DNA of 64,000 bases from the NCBI GenBank assembly GCA_965237775.1, contig OZ250155.1, positions 1,736,001 through 1,800,000 of the forward strand, written 5' to 3'. Position 1 is the first letter of the stretch; each line of letters begins with the position of its first letter. Below the pieces are notes generated by a model, which was given only the letters and a program-made list of their open reading frames with translations, searched no databases and was not told where the DNA came from. The translations under genes were made by a program, and so were the position numbers. This document shows positions 26,378 through 35,828 of this stretch, in pieces. Source of the stretch: CATOSP01 sp965237775 (GTDB lineage Bacteria; Chloroflexota; Dehalococcoidia; Lucifugimonadales; UBA3495).

Positions 26378-26681
26378 TCCCTGCCGGGGGATGGCGATAT
26401 ATTCGAAGTTCCGCCGGCTGATGCTGGCTGCACCAACATCACCCGTTTGATTCTAGACATGGTAGCTCCTATTACGTGGCGGGACGTATCGTTGTCTCAG
26501 AGGAGATCTGCGGCGGCGCTTGTTGGCTTGGGAGGCGATGGTATCGTCTCTGCCTGGCACTCAAAAGAAGATGGATGGGAAATGTCTACTTGCGAATCAT
26601 AGTGAATTATACCGCAAGGGCGTGTTTAATAATACACAATTTTTTACCAACGTTAAAGTTGATTCAAGACCGCCGATAAAA

Positions 26682-27623
26682 TCAACCCCGGAAATGGGGA
26701 ATAATCTCCTTCGCGATAGTCTGTAGGTGCCGCTCCCGGTCTGCCCTATCACAGGCTACGCTAAAGATGATGTGACGCGCTCCGGCGTCGATATATTCCT
26801 GTAGCCGCGCGATACAAGCTTCTACAGGTCCCAGCAGGCAATAGCGGTGCACTATTTCCGAGAACCCGCCGCTTCGCAGATAACGGCCCCCGAGGGCCCG
26901 GGTGGCGACCTCCGCGGCTTTTTCCACCGAATCGTATATGGAAATGTAGGGAAAGTAGGCCCAATGGAAGTCTTCCATGTTCCGGCCATTTTCCCTCGCA
27001 ATCCCGTTGATCTTCTCCACGCTATCCCGGTACCTGTCCGGGTCATAGAAGTAGGGCATCCAACCGTCGCCCAGGACGGCTGCGCGGGTCATCGCCGCAT
27101 CGCGTCTTCCCGACACCCAGACCGGTGGGTGGGGCTGTTGGGTTGGCTTGGGCAAGATCGTAACGTCGTTTAACTGGAAATGGCGTCCCTGGTACGCCAC
27201 ATGCTCTTCAGTCCACAGTTTTCGCAGAGCTTCCAGGCATTCGTTGGTTCGGCGCCCCCGCTGGTTCACCTTGAGGCCCGCGGCTTCGAACTCCACCGGG
27301 TACTCCCCGCCGACCCCTATTCCCAGGGTCAACCGCCCTCCGGAGGCTATGTCCAGGGTCGTGGTCAGCTTGGCCAGTACGGTAGGGTGGTAGAAGGGGA
27401 CAAGCACGATCGACGACACGACCCGTATCCGCTCTGTGGCTCCCGCCGCAACGGCGAGCAAGGGAAGGGCCGCATGGGTCGGGCCGGGGGGATTGCCCCG
27501 CATGTAGTGTTCGCCGGACGAGAGGTAATCGTAGCCCAGTTCTTCCAATTGCCGGGCCTGGCGGGCCGTGTCGGCGGCTCCGGCGGTCAGACCCGCCCCG
27601 AACGTTAACGTGGGCTTATCCAT
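26682..27623 (-). CDS. LLM class F420-dependent oxidoreductase
   Basis: 313 residues, the usual length for F420-dependent members of the luciferase-like superfamily. Seen: GYDYLSSGEHY, RIRVVSSIVLVPFYHPTVLAKLTTTLDIASGGRLTLGIGVGGEYPVEFEAAG and HPPVWVSGRRDAAMTRAA. The F420 synthesis genes at 33-37 kb make F420 use plausible. Reaction and substrate unknown. The gene stands alone on the minus strand. Confidence 0.83.
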   Translation of the reverse strand: MDKPTLTFGAGLTAGAADTARQARQLEELGYDYLSSGEHYMRGNPPGPTHAALPLLAVAAGATERIRVVSSIVLVPFYHPTVLAKLTTTLDIASGGRLTLGIGVGGEYPVEFEAAGLKVNQRGRRTNECLEALRKLWTEEHVAYQGRHFQLNDVTILPKPTQQPHPPVWVSGRRDAAMTRAAVLGDGWMPYFYDPDRYRDSVEKINGIARENGRNMEDFHWAYFPYISIYDSVEKAAEVATRALGGRYLRSGGFSEIVHRYCLLGPVEACIARLQEYIDAGARHIIFSVACDRADRERHLQTIAKEIIPHFRG

Positions 27624-28115
27624 TAAATTCTGGTCCTTTAACTCCTGGTCCTCGACCGGGAGAATCCCGCATTCGGATATCCACTATAGAAATTATCATA
27701 AACGAACCGGGTCCGGCCCGCTAGGGAAGCGCTCGCCTCTACCGGGTGATTCGAATCCCACGCTTGGCCATTCGATTGCGGGCGTCTACCCTTGCTTTGC
27801 TGCTTACCGATCTGTGCTTGGGCAGGAATTCAGGAATTCCCTACCGGGTAACGCTCCTGGGGCTGAAGAGCTGTGGGTCCCGCTTACAGAGACCTTTGAA
27901 TAATCCCCTTTCCCTCCGGGAGAGGGTTAGGGTGAGGGCGTCCTCCGTATCTGGGCGCACTCTGGATTCTCGCTCTCGCGGGAGTCGCGGAAGGTTACGC
28001 AAAGGTCTCCTTACGCGGGAAAGACGGGATTGTGGGGACAACGGAATCGTGGGGATGACGGAAAATCGCCCCTATGACCAACTGGATGAAAAGCACTGGA
28101 CCAGGGATGTAGGAA
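27624..28115. other. Intergenic region containing dispersed repeat fragments
   Basis: No credible gene; open frames here lack family features. Around 27905-27940 there is a CCCTCCGGGAGAGGG hairpin followed by TTAGGGTGAGGGCG, and around 27960-28070 several degenerate CGGGA/GGAAT repeat motifs. These look like the mosaic of REP-type elements found in other intergenic gaps here. Confidence 0.5.
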
Positions 28116-28241
28116 TTCAGTGGTCAGTAAGTAGTGGCGGCCGGCGGGTCCACTCACTACTAACCACTAACCACTAACCACCGACCACTAACCACCGACC
28201 ACTGACCACTGACCACTGACCACTGACCACTGACCACTGAA
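28116..28241. repeat. Heptamer tandem array bounded by inverted repeats
   Basis: Thirteen consecutive heptamers occupy 28150-28240, six of them CCACTGA at the right end and the rest CCACTAA, CCACCGA or close variants. The array is bounded by a perfect 13-bp inverted repeat, TTCAGTGGTCAGT (28116-28128) and ACTGACCACTGAA (28229-28241), so the transcript or single strand could fold back. No coding function. Confidence 0.8.
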
Positions 28242-28304
28242 ATGCGGGCCTTGACATGGGTCTGGGGGTCTGATATCTGTTGCTGCAAAATCGAGGTGAG
28301 ATAT

Positions 28305-29255
28305 TTGCTGGTACTCGTAACCGGCGCAACTGGTTTCGTTGGCCGCCGCGTCGTGGCGGAGCTTCTGGAGCATCACCACCAGGTGCGTTGTTACGTGCAT
28401 ACGCCTGGCCGGGAGCGGTTGTTTGACAACCGTTCGGTCGAGGTGCGTTACGGCGGCGTCTCCGATCCCGATGCGCTGGCCGAGGCTTTCCACGGCGTCG
28501 AGGCGGTTGTCCACCTGGTGGGCATCATTCGCCAAAGCCGGAGACGTACCTTCGATCTAGTCAACCGTCAAGGGACCGCCGACGTGGTTGGCGCGGCGAA
28601 GGCCAGCGGAGTGAAGCACCTGGTCCAACTGAGCGCCATAGGGGCGGGCGACGACCGGGAATACCCTTACCTGTTCAGCAAGTGGCGGGCAGAGCAGGAG
28701 GTAATCAACAGCGGCCTTCCTTACACCATATTGCGTTCCCCGATCATGTTCGGCGAAGGGGACGAGTTCCTGAACGCCCTGGCGGCTATGGTGAGGGTGT
28801 TCCCCCTGGTGCCGGTAGTCGGATCAGGTAGGAACCGTTTTCAACCCATCGCGGTGGAGGATGTAGGGCGCTGTGTGGCCTTGTCTCTGGACCGTGGCAG
28901 CCTGAGGGACCGCACGGTGGAGATTGGCGGCCCCGACCAGCTTACCTACAACCAGATCGTCGATGCCGTGGCTCGGACCATGGGGAAGCGGCGGCTGCGC
29001 CTACATGTGCCCGTTTGGATGATGTACCTCGCCGTTATGGGGATGCAGGTCGTCCAGCCCCGCCCACCTGTGACCACCGACCAGCTCAAGATGCTGGCTA
29101 TCCGCAACGTCGCGGAACCCGGCGTAGTGGACCAGGAATTCGGCTTTACCCCAAAGAGCCTGGAAGGTAACATAGATTACATAAAATCGGTCGGCTTCAT
29201 GGACGGAATCAGGATTAGCCTCGGGTCGATGCCTCCTAAGATCAGAGACCATTGA
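28305..29255 (+). CDS. NAD(P)-binding SDR protein, NDUFA9/complex I-associated type
   Basis: 316 residues of the atypical short-chain dehydrogenase group. The N-terminal Rossmann motif VTGATGFVGRRVVAELL is followed by VHLVGIIRQ and VKHLVQLSAIGAG, with the typical NDUFA9-like LRSPIMFGEGDEFLNALAA and later FQPIAVEDVGRCVA. The TTG at 28305, preceded by GAGGTGAG, gives the conserved LVLVTGATGF start; upstream open frame would run into the repeat array. Likely an NAD(P)H-binding epimerase-like or quinone-reductase accessory protein; the substrate is not known. Confidence 0.8.
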   Translation: MLVLVTGATGFVGRRVVAELLEHHHQVRCYVHTPGRERLFDNRSVEVRYGGVSDPDALAEAFHGVEAVVHLVGIIRQSRRRTFDLVNRQGTADVVGAAKASGVKHLVQLSAIGAGDDREYPYLFSKWRAEQEVINSGLPYTILRSPIMFGEGDEFLNALAAMVRVFPLVPVVGSGRNRFQPIAVEDVGRCVALSLDRGSLRDRTVEIGGPDQLTYNQIVDAVARTMGKRRLRLHVPVWMMYLAVMGMQVVQPRPPVTTDQLKMLAIRNVAEPGVVDQEFGFTPKSLEGNIDYIKSVGFMDGIRISLGSMPPKIRDH

Positions 29256-29362
29256 CCGGCAGGGGTCATAACCGGCGGAGACCATCGACCGGGCGCCACT
29301 AGCCCTCTGACTCTCGCTGGTCGAGGCGTTTCCGTCGAGACGGGGCGCGGGATTGGGAACTA

Positions 29363-30727
29363 TTGGACTATAGCAAGGCCGTGGATTTCCTGCTTTCTCT
29401 GGTCGACCACGAGCGGCCTGGGCCGAGAGGTTCGCGGCAAAAGGCGATTGAAGACCTCTCCCGGATGGAGTCCTTCCTCCGGAGACTTGGAGACCCTCAC
29501 CGGCAGGTCCCGGCAATCCACGTCACCGGCACCAAGGGCAAAGGGAGCACTGCGGCAATGTGCGACGCGGTGCTCCATGCCGCTGGGTACCGCACCGGAT
29601 TCTATTCCTCTCCCCACCTCCACAGCTTCACGGAAAGGGTCCGGCGAGATTGCCGCCCCATCGCCGAAGAGGAATTCGCCCGGCTCGTGGAGCGGCTATT
29701 GCCCTGTCAGCATTGGATGACCGAGGAGTCGGGACTGGGCCCGGTGACCCTTTTCGAGTATATGACCGGAATGGCGTTCCAATGCTTCGCCCAGAGCCAG
29801 GCCGATTTTCAGACAATCGAGGTTGGCCTGGGCGGGCGTTTGGACGCGACCAACGTGGTGATGCCTGAGGTCTCGGTCATAACGTCTATCAGCCTCGACC
29901 ACACCGCCATCCTGGGAAATACGGTGGAGGAGATCGCCACCGATAAAGCGGGCATCATCAAACCCGGCGCGGCCGTGGTTGTCGGCCCCCAGTCTCGCGG
30001 TGCAATGAAACCCATACTCGCGGCTTGCGATACTCTCGGCATAACGCCCGTCCAGGTGGGTAAGGACGTTTCCTGGCAGTTGGAATCGGCCTCGATGGAC
30101 GGCCAACGCTTCTCGGTCCAGACCCGGTTGGGAGAGTATGGGCTCACGACACCGCTGCTGGGTAAACACCAACTGGAAAATGCGGCGACTTCATTGGTAG
30201 CCCTGGAATGCCTGCGGGAACGAGGATTCGCGATTTCCGAGCAGGCTATCCAAGATGGGTTCTCTAACGTAGACTGGCCGGGAAGGATGGAAGCCCTGTC
30301 CCGCGAACCTCTAATCGTGGTGGACGGCGCTCACAATGCCTATTCCATGCAAGTCCTTCTGGAATCTCTGCCCGACTATTTCGATTACGACCGGCTACTA
30401 TTGGTGACGGGGTTCTCCAGGGACAAGAACGTTGATGACATGGTGGACCGGCTGGCGCAATCGGGCGATATGGTGTTCGCCACCCGGTCACGCCATCCCA
30501 GATCCATGCCGCCCGGCGAAATAGCCGGGGTGTTCCGGAGCCGGGGTGTAGAGGCGGTACCCTTGGCGGATACAGCCGGAGCCTTGGACGCCGCCAGGCA
30601 AGCGGCGCGTCCTGGAGACCTGGTGCTGGGCACAGGATCGCTATTCGTGGTCGCAGAGGTACGGGAGGCGGTACTAGGGATCAAGCCCGAGCTGTATCCG
30701 GACCTGTTGCCGCCAGACCTGCGCTAA
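29363..30727 (+). CDS. folC: Bifunctional folylpolyglutamate/dihydrofolate synthase
   Basis: 454 residues of the Mur ligase superfamily; adds glutamate to dihydropteroate and to reduced folates. Motifs: HVTGTKGKGSTAAM (ATP loop), TGFYSSPHLHSFTERVR, EVGLGGRLDATNV, SLDHTAILG, GKHQLENAATSLVALE and VDGAHNA. The TTG start at 29363 is supported by alignment of the N-terminus (DYSKAVDFLLSL). It is followed 51 bp later by the second fabF. Confidence 0.93.
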   Translation: MDYSKAVDFLLSLVDHERPGPRGSRQKAIEDLSRMESFLRRLGDPHRQVPAIHVTGTKGKGSTAAMCDAVLHAAGYRTGFYSSPHLHSFTERVRRDCRPIAEEEFARLVERLLPCQHWMTEESGLGPVTLFEYMTGMAFQCFAQSQADFQTIEVGLGGRLDATNVVMPEVSVITSISLDHTAILGNTVEEIATDKAGIIKPGAAVVVGPQSRGAMKPILAACDTLGITPVQVGKDVSWQLESASMDGQRFSVQTRLGEYGLTTPLLGKHQLENAATSLVALECLRERGFAISEQAIQDGFSNVDWPGRMEALSREPLIVVDGAHNAYSMQVLLESLPDYFDYDRLLLVTGFSRDKNVDDMVDRLAQSGDMVFATRSRHPRSMPPGEIAGVFRSRGVEAVPLADTAGALDAARQAARPGDLVLGTGSLFVVAEVREAVLGIKPELYPDLLPPDLR

Positions 30728-30778
30728 GACCCTGGAGCCGGCCATTCCTCGCGGGCGAGGAAGGGAGGAGTTGGAGGA

Positions 30779-32029
30779 GTGACACGGGACCGTCCGAGAG
30801 TCGTTGTAACCGGTATCGGCGCGATAACCCCACTCGGCCAGGGCGTCGACGCATTTTGGGAAAACCTTGTGGCCGGGAAACCGGGCATTGGACCAATGAC
30901 CCTGTGCGACCCGACCGATTATCCCTGCCGCATTGCCGGTGAAGTCCGGGATTTCGATCCCGCCCAATACCTGGACAACCGGGAAGCCCGGCGAATGGCC
31001 AGGTTTTCCCAGCTCGCAGTAGCAGCGGGAATGAGAGCCGTCGAGTCTTCTAGCTTGGACATGTCCAAAGAGGACGCCTTCCGCGTGGGAGTGATGCTGG
31101 GTAATGGCAACGGGGGTTTCCCAACTTTGGAGGAAAATTGCCGCGTCCTCGCCAGCCGGGGAGGAATGCGAATGTCCCCCTTCTTCTTCCCTATGATCTT
31201 GCCCAACATGGCCGCGGCGAACGTTAGCCGTGTGACCGGAGCCAAGGGGTTCAACTCCACTACCACCACCGCCTGCGCCGCATCAAACCAAGCGATGGGT
31301 GAAGCGTTGGAGGTCATCCGCCGTGGAGTGGCCGACGTCGTGCTGGCAGGCGGGGCGGAGGCGGGGATTAGCCAACTGGGTCTGGCGGGCTTCGCCGTCA
31401 TGCGCGCATTAAGCACCCGAAACGATGAACCCGAGAAGGCAAGCCGCCCGTTCGACGCCGGCCGGGACGGTTTCGTACCCGCCGAGGGCTCAGTTGTGTT
31501 GGTCATGGAGGAAATGCAACACGCACTGGACAGGAACGCCAACATCCTGGCCGAAGTGGCCGGGTTCGGCTCTACTTCAGACGCCGGGCATCCCGTGCAG
31601 CCCGAGGAGTCGGGGACATGCGCCGCTGAGGCGATGCGGCTGGCCTTGGCCGACGCGGGAGTTGGACTCGACCAGGTTGACTACATCAACGCCCACGGAA
31701 CGTCGACGCCTCTCAATGACGCCCTGGAGACCGTCGCTATTAAGCGGCTCTTCGGAGATGGGGCATACCGGATACCCATCAGCTCGACCAAGTCAATGAT
31801 CGGACATTCCTTGGGCGCTTCCGGGTCCCTGGAAGCCGCGGCCTGTGTAATGTCCATCACGACAGGCATGGTCCACCCGACCATCAACTACGAGTCGCCG
31901 GACCCGGCCTGCGACCTGGACTACGTTCCGAACCAGGCGCGGCAGTTGGACGTCAAGGTTGTCCTTTCCAACGCCTTTGGCTTCGGCGGGCAGAACGCCT
32001 GCGTCGTGTTCCGAAAGTTCGAAGAGTGA
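30779..32029 (+). CDS. Beta-ketoacyl-ACP synthase II (FabF type), copy 2
   Basis: 416 residues with the condensing-enzyme triad: Cys in TTTACAASNQAMG, His in NAHGTSTPLND, His in STKSMIGHSLGASG, plus SNAFGFGGQNA at the end. GTG start at 30779 after GGGAGGAG. It differs clearly from the 23.3-kb copy around the active-site Cys (ACAAS versus SSCSS), so the two may have different chain-length roles. Neighbours (folC, ruvB) do not suggest a polyketide cluster. Confidence 0.87.
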   Translation: MTRDRPRVVVTGIGAITPLGQGVDAFWENLVAGKPGIGPMTLCDPTDYPCRIAGEVRDFDPAQYLDNREARRMARFSQLAVAAGMRAVESSSLDMSKEDAFRVGVMLGNGNGGFPTLEENCRVLASRGGMRMSPFFFPMILPNMAAANVSRVTGAKGFNSTTTTACAASNQAMGEALEVIRRGVADVVLAGGAEAGISQLGLAGFAVMRALSTRNDEPEKASRPFDAGRDGFVPAEGSVVLVMEEMQHALDRNANILAEVAGFGSTSDAGHPVQPEESGTCAAEAMRLALADAGVGLDQVDYINAHGTSTPLNDALETVAIKRLFGDGAYRIPISSTKSMIGHSLGASGSLEAAACVMSITTGMVHPTINYESPDPACDLDYVPNQARQLDVKVVLSNAFGFGGQNACVVFRKFEE

Positions 32030-32054
32030 TCTTCCGGAGTTTATGGGAGGTGGG

Positions 32055-33083
32055 ATGGAGCAGCGGTTGATCTCCGGAGAGTCCCAGGCAGACGACCAGG
32101 ACCTGACCTTGCGTCCTCGGCGACTGTCCGATTTCGTAGGCCAGACCCATGTAAAAGACAACCTGGGCATCGCCATACAGGCGGCGAAGATCAGGGGCGA
32201 ACCATTGGACCATGTGGTCGTTTACGGCCCGCCGGGACTGGGCAAGACCACCCTGGGTCACATCATGGCCCAGGAAATGGAGGTGGAGGTCCGGGTCACG
32301 TCCGGACCCGCCATTGAGCGCGCCGGTGACATGGCGGCTGTCTTGACCGGCCTCCAGCCGGGAAGCGTCCTGTTTATCGACGAGATTCACCGCCTGCCTC
32401 GGATGGTGGAAGAAGTGCTTTATTCCGCAATGGAAGATTTCTTCCTGTCCTGGATGGTGGGGAAGGGACTGGCGGCTCGCAGCGTTAACCTGAGAATTAA
32501 TCCTTTCACCTTGGTCGGAGCCACCACCCGGTTCTCCCTGTTGAGCGCGCCACTGAGAGACCGGTTCGGGTCTGTGTTCCACCTGGACTACTATCAACCG
32601 GAGGATATGCGGCTCATCGTCAAGCGTTCGGCCAAGATTCTTGAGATGGAGGCCGAAGATGAAGGTTTGGAAGAAATTGCCCTGCGGTCCCGGGGGACGC
32701 CTCGGATAGCCAACCGGCTCCTCAAACGCACCCGCGACTATGCGCTGGTAATGGCGGATAACCGGGTGACCGGCGCGGTGGCGCGGGACGCCCTGGCTCA
32801 GTTGAAGGTGGACGTAAGAGGCCTGGACCAATCTGACCACCGTTTGCTGACGTGCATCATCGAGAAATTTGACGGTGGTCCCGTTGGCCTGGAAACCCTT
32901 GCCGCCTCCTTAAACGAGGACTCCAGCACCATCATGGACGTGTGGGAGCCCTACCTGCTGCAACTCGGGTTCCTGGACCGCACGCCTCGGGGCAGGATGG
33001 CGACCCGGCTGGCATACGAATTCCTCGGGGTCTCATTCCAACCCCGGGAGCCGTTGGACCAAACCCGTCTCGCGGGGTTCTGA
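32055..33083 (+). CDS. ruvB: Holliday junction branch migration helicase RuvB
   Basis: 342-residue AAA+ motor of the RuvAB complex. Walker A VYGPPGLGKTTLG, Walker B SVLFIDEIHRLP, sensor region VGATTRFSLLSAPLRDRFG, and the C-terminal winged-helix end GFLDRTPRGRMATRLAY. The ATG at 32055 follows GGGAGGTGGG; an ATG 12 bp earlier would place the ribosome site inside the gene. ruvA and ruvC are not in the window. Confidence 0.95.
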   Translation: MEQRLISGESQADDQDLTLRPRRLSDFVGQTHVKDNLGIAIQAAKIRGEPLDHVVVYGPPGLGKTTLGHIMAQEMEVEVRVTSGPAIERAGDMAAVLTGLQPGSVLFIDEIHRLPRMVEEVLYSAMEDFFLSWMVGKGLAARSVNLRINPFTLVGATTRFSLLSAPLRDRFGSVFHLDYYQPEDMRLIVKRSAKILEMEAEDEGLEEIALRSRGTPRIANRLLKRTRDYALVMADNRVTGAVARDALAQLKVDVRGLDQSDHRLLTCIIEKFDGGPVGLETLAASLNEDSSTIMDVWEPYLLQLGFLDRTPRGRMATRLAYEFLGVSFQPREPLDQTRLAGF

Positions 33084-33261
33084 CGCTGGACATTCCCGGT
33101 CCCAAAGTTGCTAGGGTAGGGGCAAGGGTCTACAATGTCCCGCAGGCTCTCCAGTGAGTCCAATGGGGATTTTACCGCTTGTCATCATGCAGACCGGAGA
33201 GAGCCAGGGTTCCACTACGAAATCCCTATAAAACCCTTCTGGCGGAATCGACCTGAGCGCC

Positions 33262-34479
33262 TTGAACGATTCGTCAACCACAACTAACTCGACGCTGGAG
33301 CCGGGCGATACGTTTGCGACGGTCCAGACCGCCGCAGACCCGGAGGCAACGGCCCTCTGCGACGTCTCCGGCGAGGGAATCGCAGCCATGTGCCAGGCCG
33401 CTTCCCGGCTGAGGGACCAGGGCAAAGGCAAGACAGTTACGTTTTCGCCCAAGGTGTTTATCCCTTTGACCCGTCTCTGCCGGGACTTCTGCGGTTACTG
33501 CACTTTCAGACAAGACCCGTCCGAGGCTGGAGAGAACCTGTACCTGACCCCAGAGCAGGTGCTAGACGTGGCAAAGGCAGGCCAGCGCCTTGGTTGCACC
33601 GAAGCCCTGTTCACACTGGGCGAACGCCCCGAGCAGCGGTACCCGGAAGCGATGGAGTGGCTGCAACGCAGGGGATACCGGACGACCCTCGCTTACCTCG
33701 CTGATGTGTGTAAGCTCGTCCTAGAGGAGACCGACCTGCTTCCCCATGCCAATCCCGGCACCATGAGCCGACACGAGATTGCAGCCCTGCAGCCCTTCAA
33801 CCCCTCAGTTGGAGTCATGCTTGAGAGCACCAGCCCGCGTCTGTATGGACCCGGGGGACCGCACGAATTCGCACCCAGCAAACGCCCCAGGGTGCGGCTG
33901 CGGACCATGGAGATCGCCGGGGAGTTGGGCCTGCCTTTCACCACCGGAATCCTGATTGGCATTGGAGACACGCGAGAGGACCGGATCGACTCGATTCTCG
34001 CCATCCGCCGCGTTCACGCCCAATATGGCAACATCCAGGAAGTGATCGTACAGAACTTCCGCGCCAAGCCAGATACTCCCATGGGTCAGGAGCCAGACGC
34101 AACCTCCTTAGAGCTCCTGTGGACCGTGGCGGCCGCCCGTCTGCTTCTGGGCCCCGACGTCAACATTCAGGTGCCGCCGAACCTGAGCGCCGAAGACTAC
34201 CAGGTCTACATCGACGCCGGGATCAACGATTGGGGTGGAATCTCACCGTTGACCATCGACTACGTAAACCCGGAAGCGCCGTGGCCCGGAATCGCGGAAC
34301 TGAGAGACCGGACACGGTCTATGGGGTTTGAACTGAGGCCAAGACTGCCTGTTTATCCGGAGTTTTTCGTGTCCTCCGATTCCTTTCTTCCACCAGAATT
34401 AAAGACCAGGGTTGCCCGCCTGGCCGACGACGAGGGCTATGTAAAAGGGGGGGTCCAACGGTATGCCGGAAACGATTAA
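33262..34479 (+). CDS. cofG: F420 precursor (FO) synthase subunit CofG
   Basis: 405 residues. CofG with CofH joins a pyrimidine and a tyrosine-derived radical product to make 7,8-didemethyl-8-hydroxy-5-deazariboflavin (FO). Radical SAM cysteines are in RLCRDFCGYCTF (73, 77, 80), and ALFTLGERPEQRY, GVMLESTSPRL, TTGILIGIGDTREDR and PDVNIQVPPNL are typical of CofG. The TTG start gives an N-terminal extension of about 55 residues before the conserved part, and its ribosome site is weak. First gene of a cofG-cofH-cofD-cofC run. Confidence 0.92.
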   Translation: MNDSSTTTNSTLEPGDTFATVQTAADPEATALCDVSGEGIAAMCQAASRLRDQGKGKTVTFSPKVFIPLTRLCRDFCGYCTFRQDPSEAGENLYLTPEQVLDVAKAGQRLGCTEALFTLGERPEQRYPEAMEWLQRRGYRTTLAYLADVCKLVLEETDLLPHANPGTMSRHEIAALQPFNPSVGVMLESTSPRLYGPGGPHEFAPSKRPRVRLRTMEIAGELGLPFTTGILIGIGDTREDRIDSILAIRRVHAQYGNIQEVIVQNFRAKPDTPMGQEPDATSLELLWTVAAARLLLGPDVNIQVPPNLSAEDYQVYIDAGINDWGGISPLTIDYVNPEAPWPGIAELRDRTRSMGFELRPRLPVYPEFFVSSDSFLPPELKTRVARLADDEGYVKGGVQRYAGND

Positions 34480-35815
34480 CGACCAACGTGGCGACGCCGA
34501 TATGGAGGGCCTGATCAGGCTTTTGGATCCTCCTGTAGCCCGGATTCTGGACCGAGCTCTGGCCGGAGAGGACATATCCGCGGATGAGGCGGTGACCCTT
34601 TTCGGGACGACAGGCCTTGAGTACAGCGCCATGACCACGGTGGCCGACGAACTCCGCCGCCGGGCCGTTGGCGACGTCGTCACCTATGTGGTCAACCGGA
34701 ACATCAACTTCACGAACGTCTGTATCAAACGCTGCGGCTTCTGCGCCTTCAGCCGTGATTTCCGGGAGGAAGAAGGCTACCTGCTGCCCATGAACGAAAT
34801 CATTCGCAGGGCTCGTGAGGCCTGGGACTACGGCGCGACCGAGGTGTGCATCCAGGCCGGCCTCCCGCCTCAGATGGAAGGTGACCTGTATATTAAGCTG
34901 TGCGAAGCGATCAAGGAAGAACTGCCGGACATCCACATCCACGGGTTCTCTCCTGAAGAGGTGCTCTACGGCTCCGTGCGGTCCCGGTGCACCATCCGCG
35001 AATATCTGGAGGGGCTGAAAGCCGCCGGTGTGGGCAGCTTGCCAGGCACTTCGGCTGAAATCCTCGACCAGGAATTGCGGGACATCATTTCTCCTGGCCG
35101 CATACGCGTCGATCAGTGGATCGAGGTCATCACCACTGCTCACGAGCTGGGGATACCCACCACCTCCACCGTGATGTTCGGCCACCGGGAAACCAACGAG
35201 CATATCGCCCGCCACATAGAGCTGCTTCGCGGCATCCAGATGCAGACCGGCGGTATCACCGAGTTCGTGCCCCTGAGCTTCGTCCACACCGAAGCCCCCA
35301 TGTTCATGAAGGGCCTGGTGGACAACGTCCGCTCCGGCCCCACGGGCATGGATGTGGTGAAGGTACACGCCATCGCCCGCATAATGCTGAACAATTGGAT
35401 ACCCAACATCCAGGCTTCCTGGGTAAAGGAAGGGTCCCGGATGTCCCAGCTTTTGCTGACCGCCGGGGTCAACGACCTGGGCGGGACGTTGATTAACGAA
35501 AGCATCTCCACCGCCGCAGGCGCACAGCACGGCCAGTTGATGCGCCCAGCCGAATTCCGCGGGATGATCCGGCAAGCAGGCCGCATACCCGCCGAACGGT
35601 ATACCACTTACGGCACCAAGCGGGTCTTCAACGACGCCGACGAAGAATTGGACCCACTGGACGTTGTTGGCGACAACGTGGAGGACATTTTCGGTTCGTA
35701 CCAACGTCTGGTGAAGCTGGATACATACCGATTCGAACATCCCAACCGCGCCGGACGTCCCATCGCCGCCGCCAATCCGGCCAGCGCAGAGGAAGCCGAC
35801 GCCGGCGCCTGCTAG
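34463..35815 (+). CDS. cofH: F420 precursor (FO) synthase subunit CofH
   Basis: 450 residues. Radical SAM partner that generates the tyrosine-derived intermediate for FO formation. Cysteines are in NVCIKRCGFCAFSRD (87, 91, 94). Other segments: ATEVCIQAGLPPQM, IHIHGFSPEEV, GSLPGTSAEIL, TTSTVMFGHRET and GGTLINESIS. It overlaps cofG by 17 bp, with a GGGGGG run upstream. In actinobacteria the two halves are fused as FbiC; here they are separate, as in archaea and cyanobacteria. Confidence 0.93.
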   Translation: MPETINDQRGDADMEGLIRLLDPPVARILDRALAGEDISADEAVTLFGTTGLEYSAMTTVADELRRRAVGDVVTYVVNRNINFTNVCIKRCGFCAFSRDFREEEGYLLPMNEIIRRAREAWDYGATEVCIQAGLPPQMEGDLYIKLCEAIKEELPDIHIHGFSPEEVLYGSVRSRCTIREYLEGLKAAGVGSLPGTSAEILDQELRDIISPGRIRVDQWIEVITTAHELGIPTTSTVMFGHRETNEHIARHIELLRGIQMQTGGITEFVPLSFVHTEAPMFMKGLVDNVRSGPTGMDVVKVHAIARIMLNNWIPNIQASWVKEGSRMSQLLLTAGVNDLGGTLINESISTAAGAQHGQLMRPAEFRGMIRQAGRIPAERYTTYGTKRVFNDADEELDPLDVVGDNVEDIFGSYQRLVKLDTYRFEHPNRAGRPIAAANPASAEEADAGAC

Positions 35816-35828
35816 CCCGGTACGGCCC

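Noticed and set aside
27715..27790. tRNA-like string with GATTCGAATCCC
   Set aside because: The T-arm-like sequence is present, but no acceptor stem or anticodon arm can be drawn around it.
28150..28240. Possible CRISPR array
   Set aside because: The repeat unit is 7 bp with no spacers, and there are no cas genes nearby.
31959..32054. Longer N-terminus for RuvB
   Set aside because: The extension overlaps the end of the second fabF in another frame; ATG 32055 has the ribosome site and matches the family start.
31953..32840. Minus-strand 295-codon open frame
   Set aside because: Antisense to ruvB.
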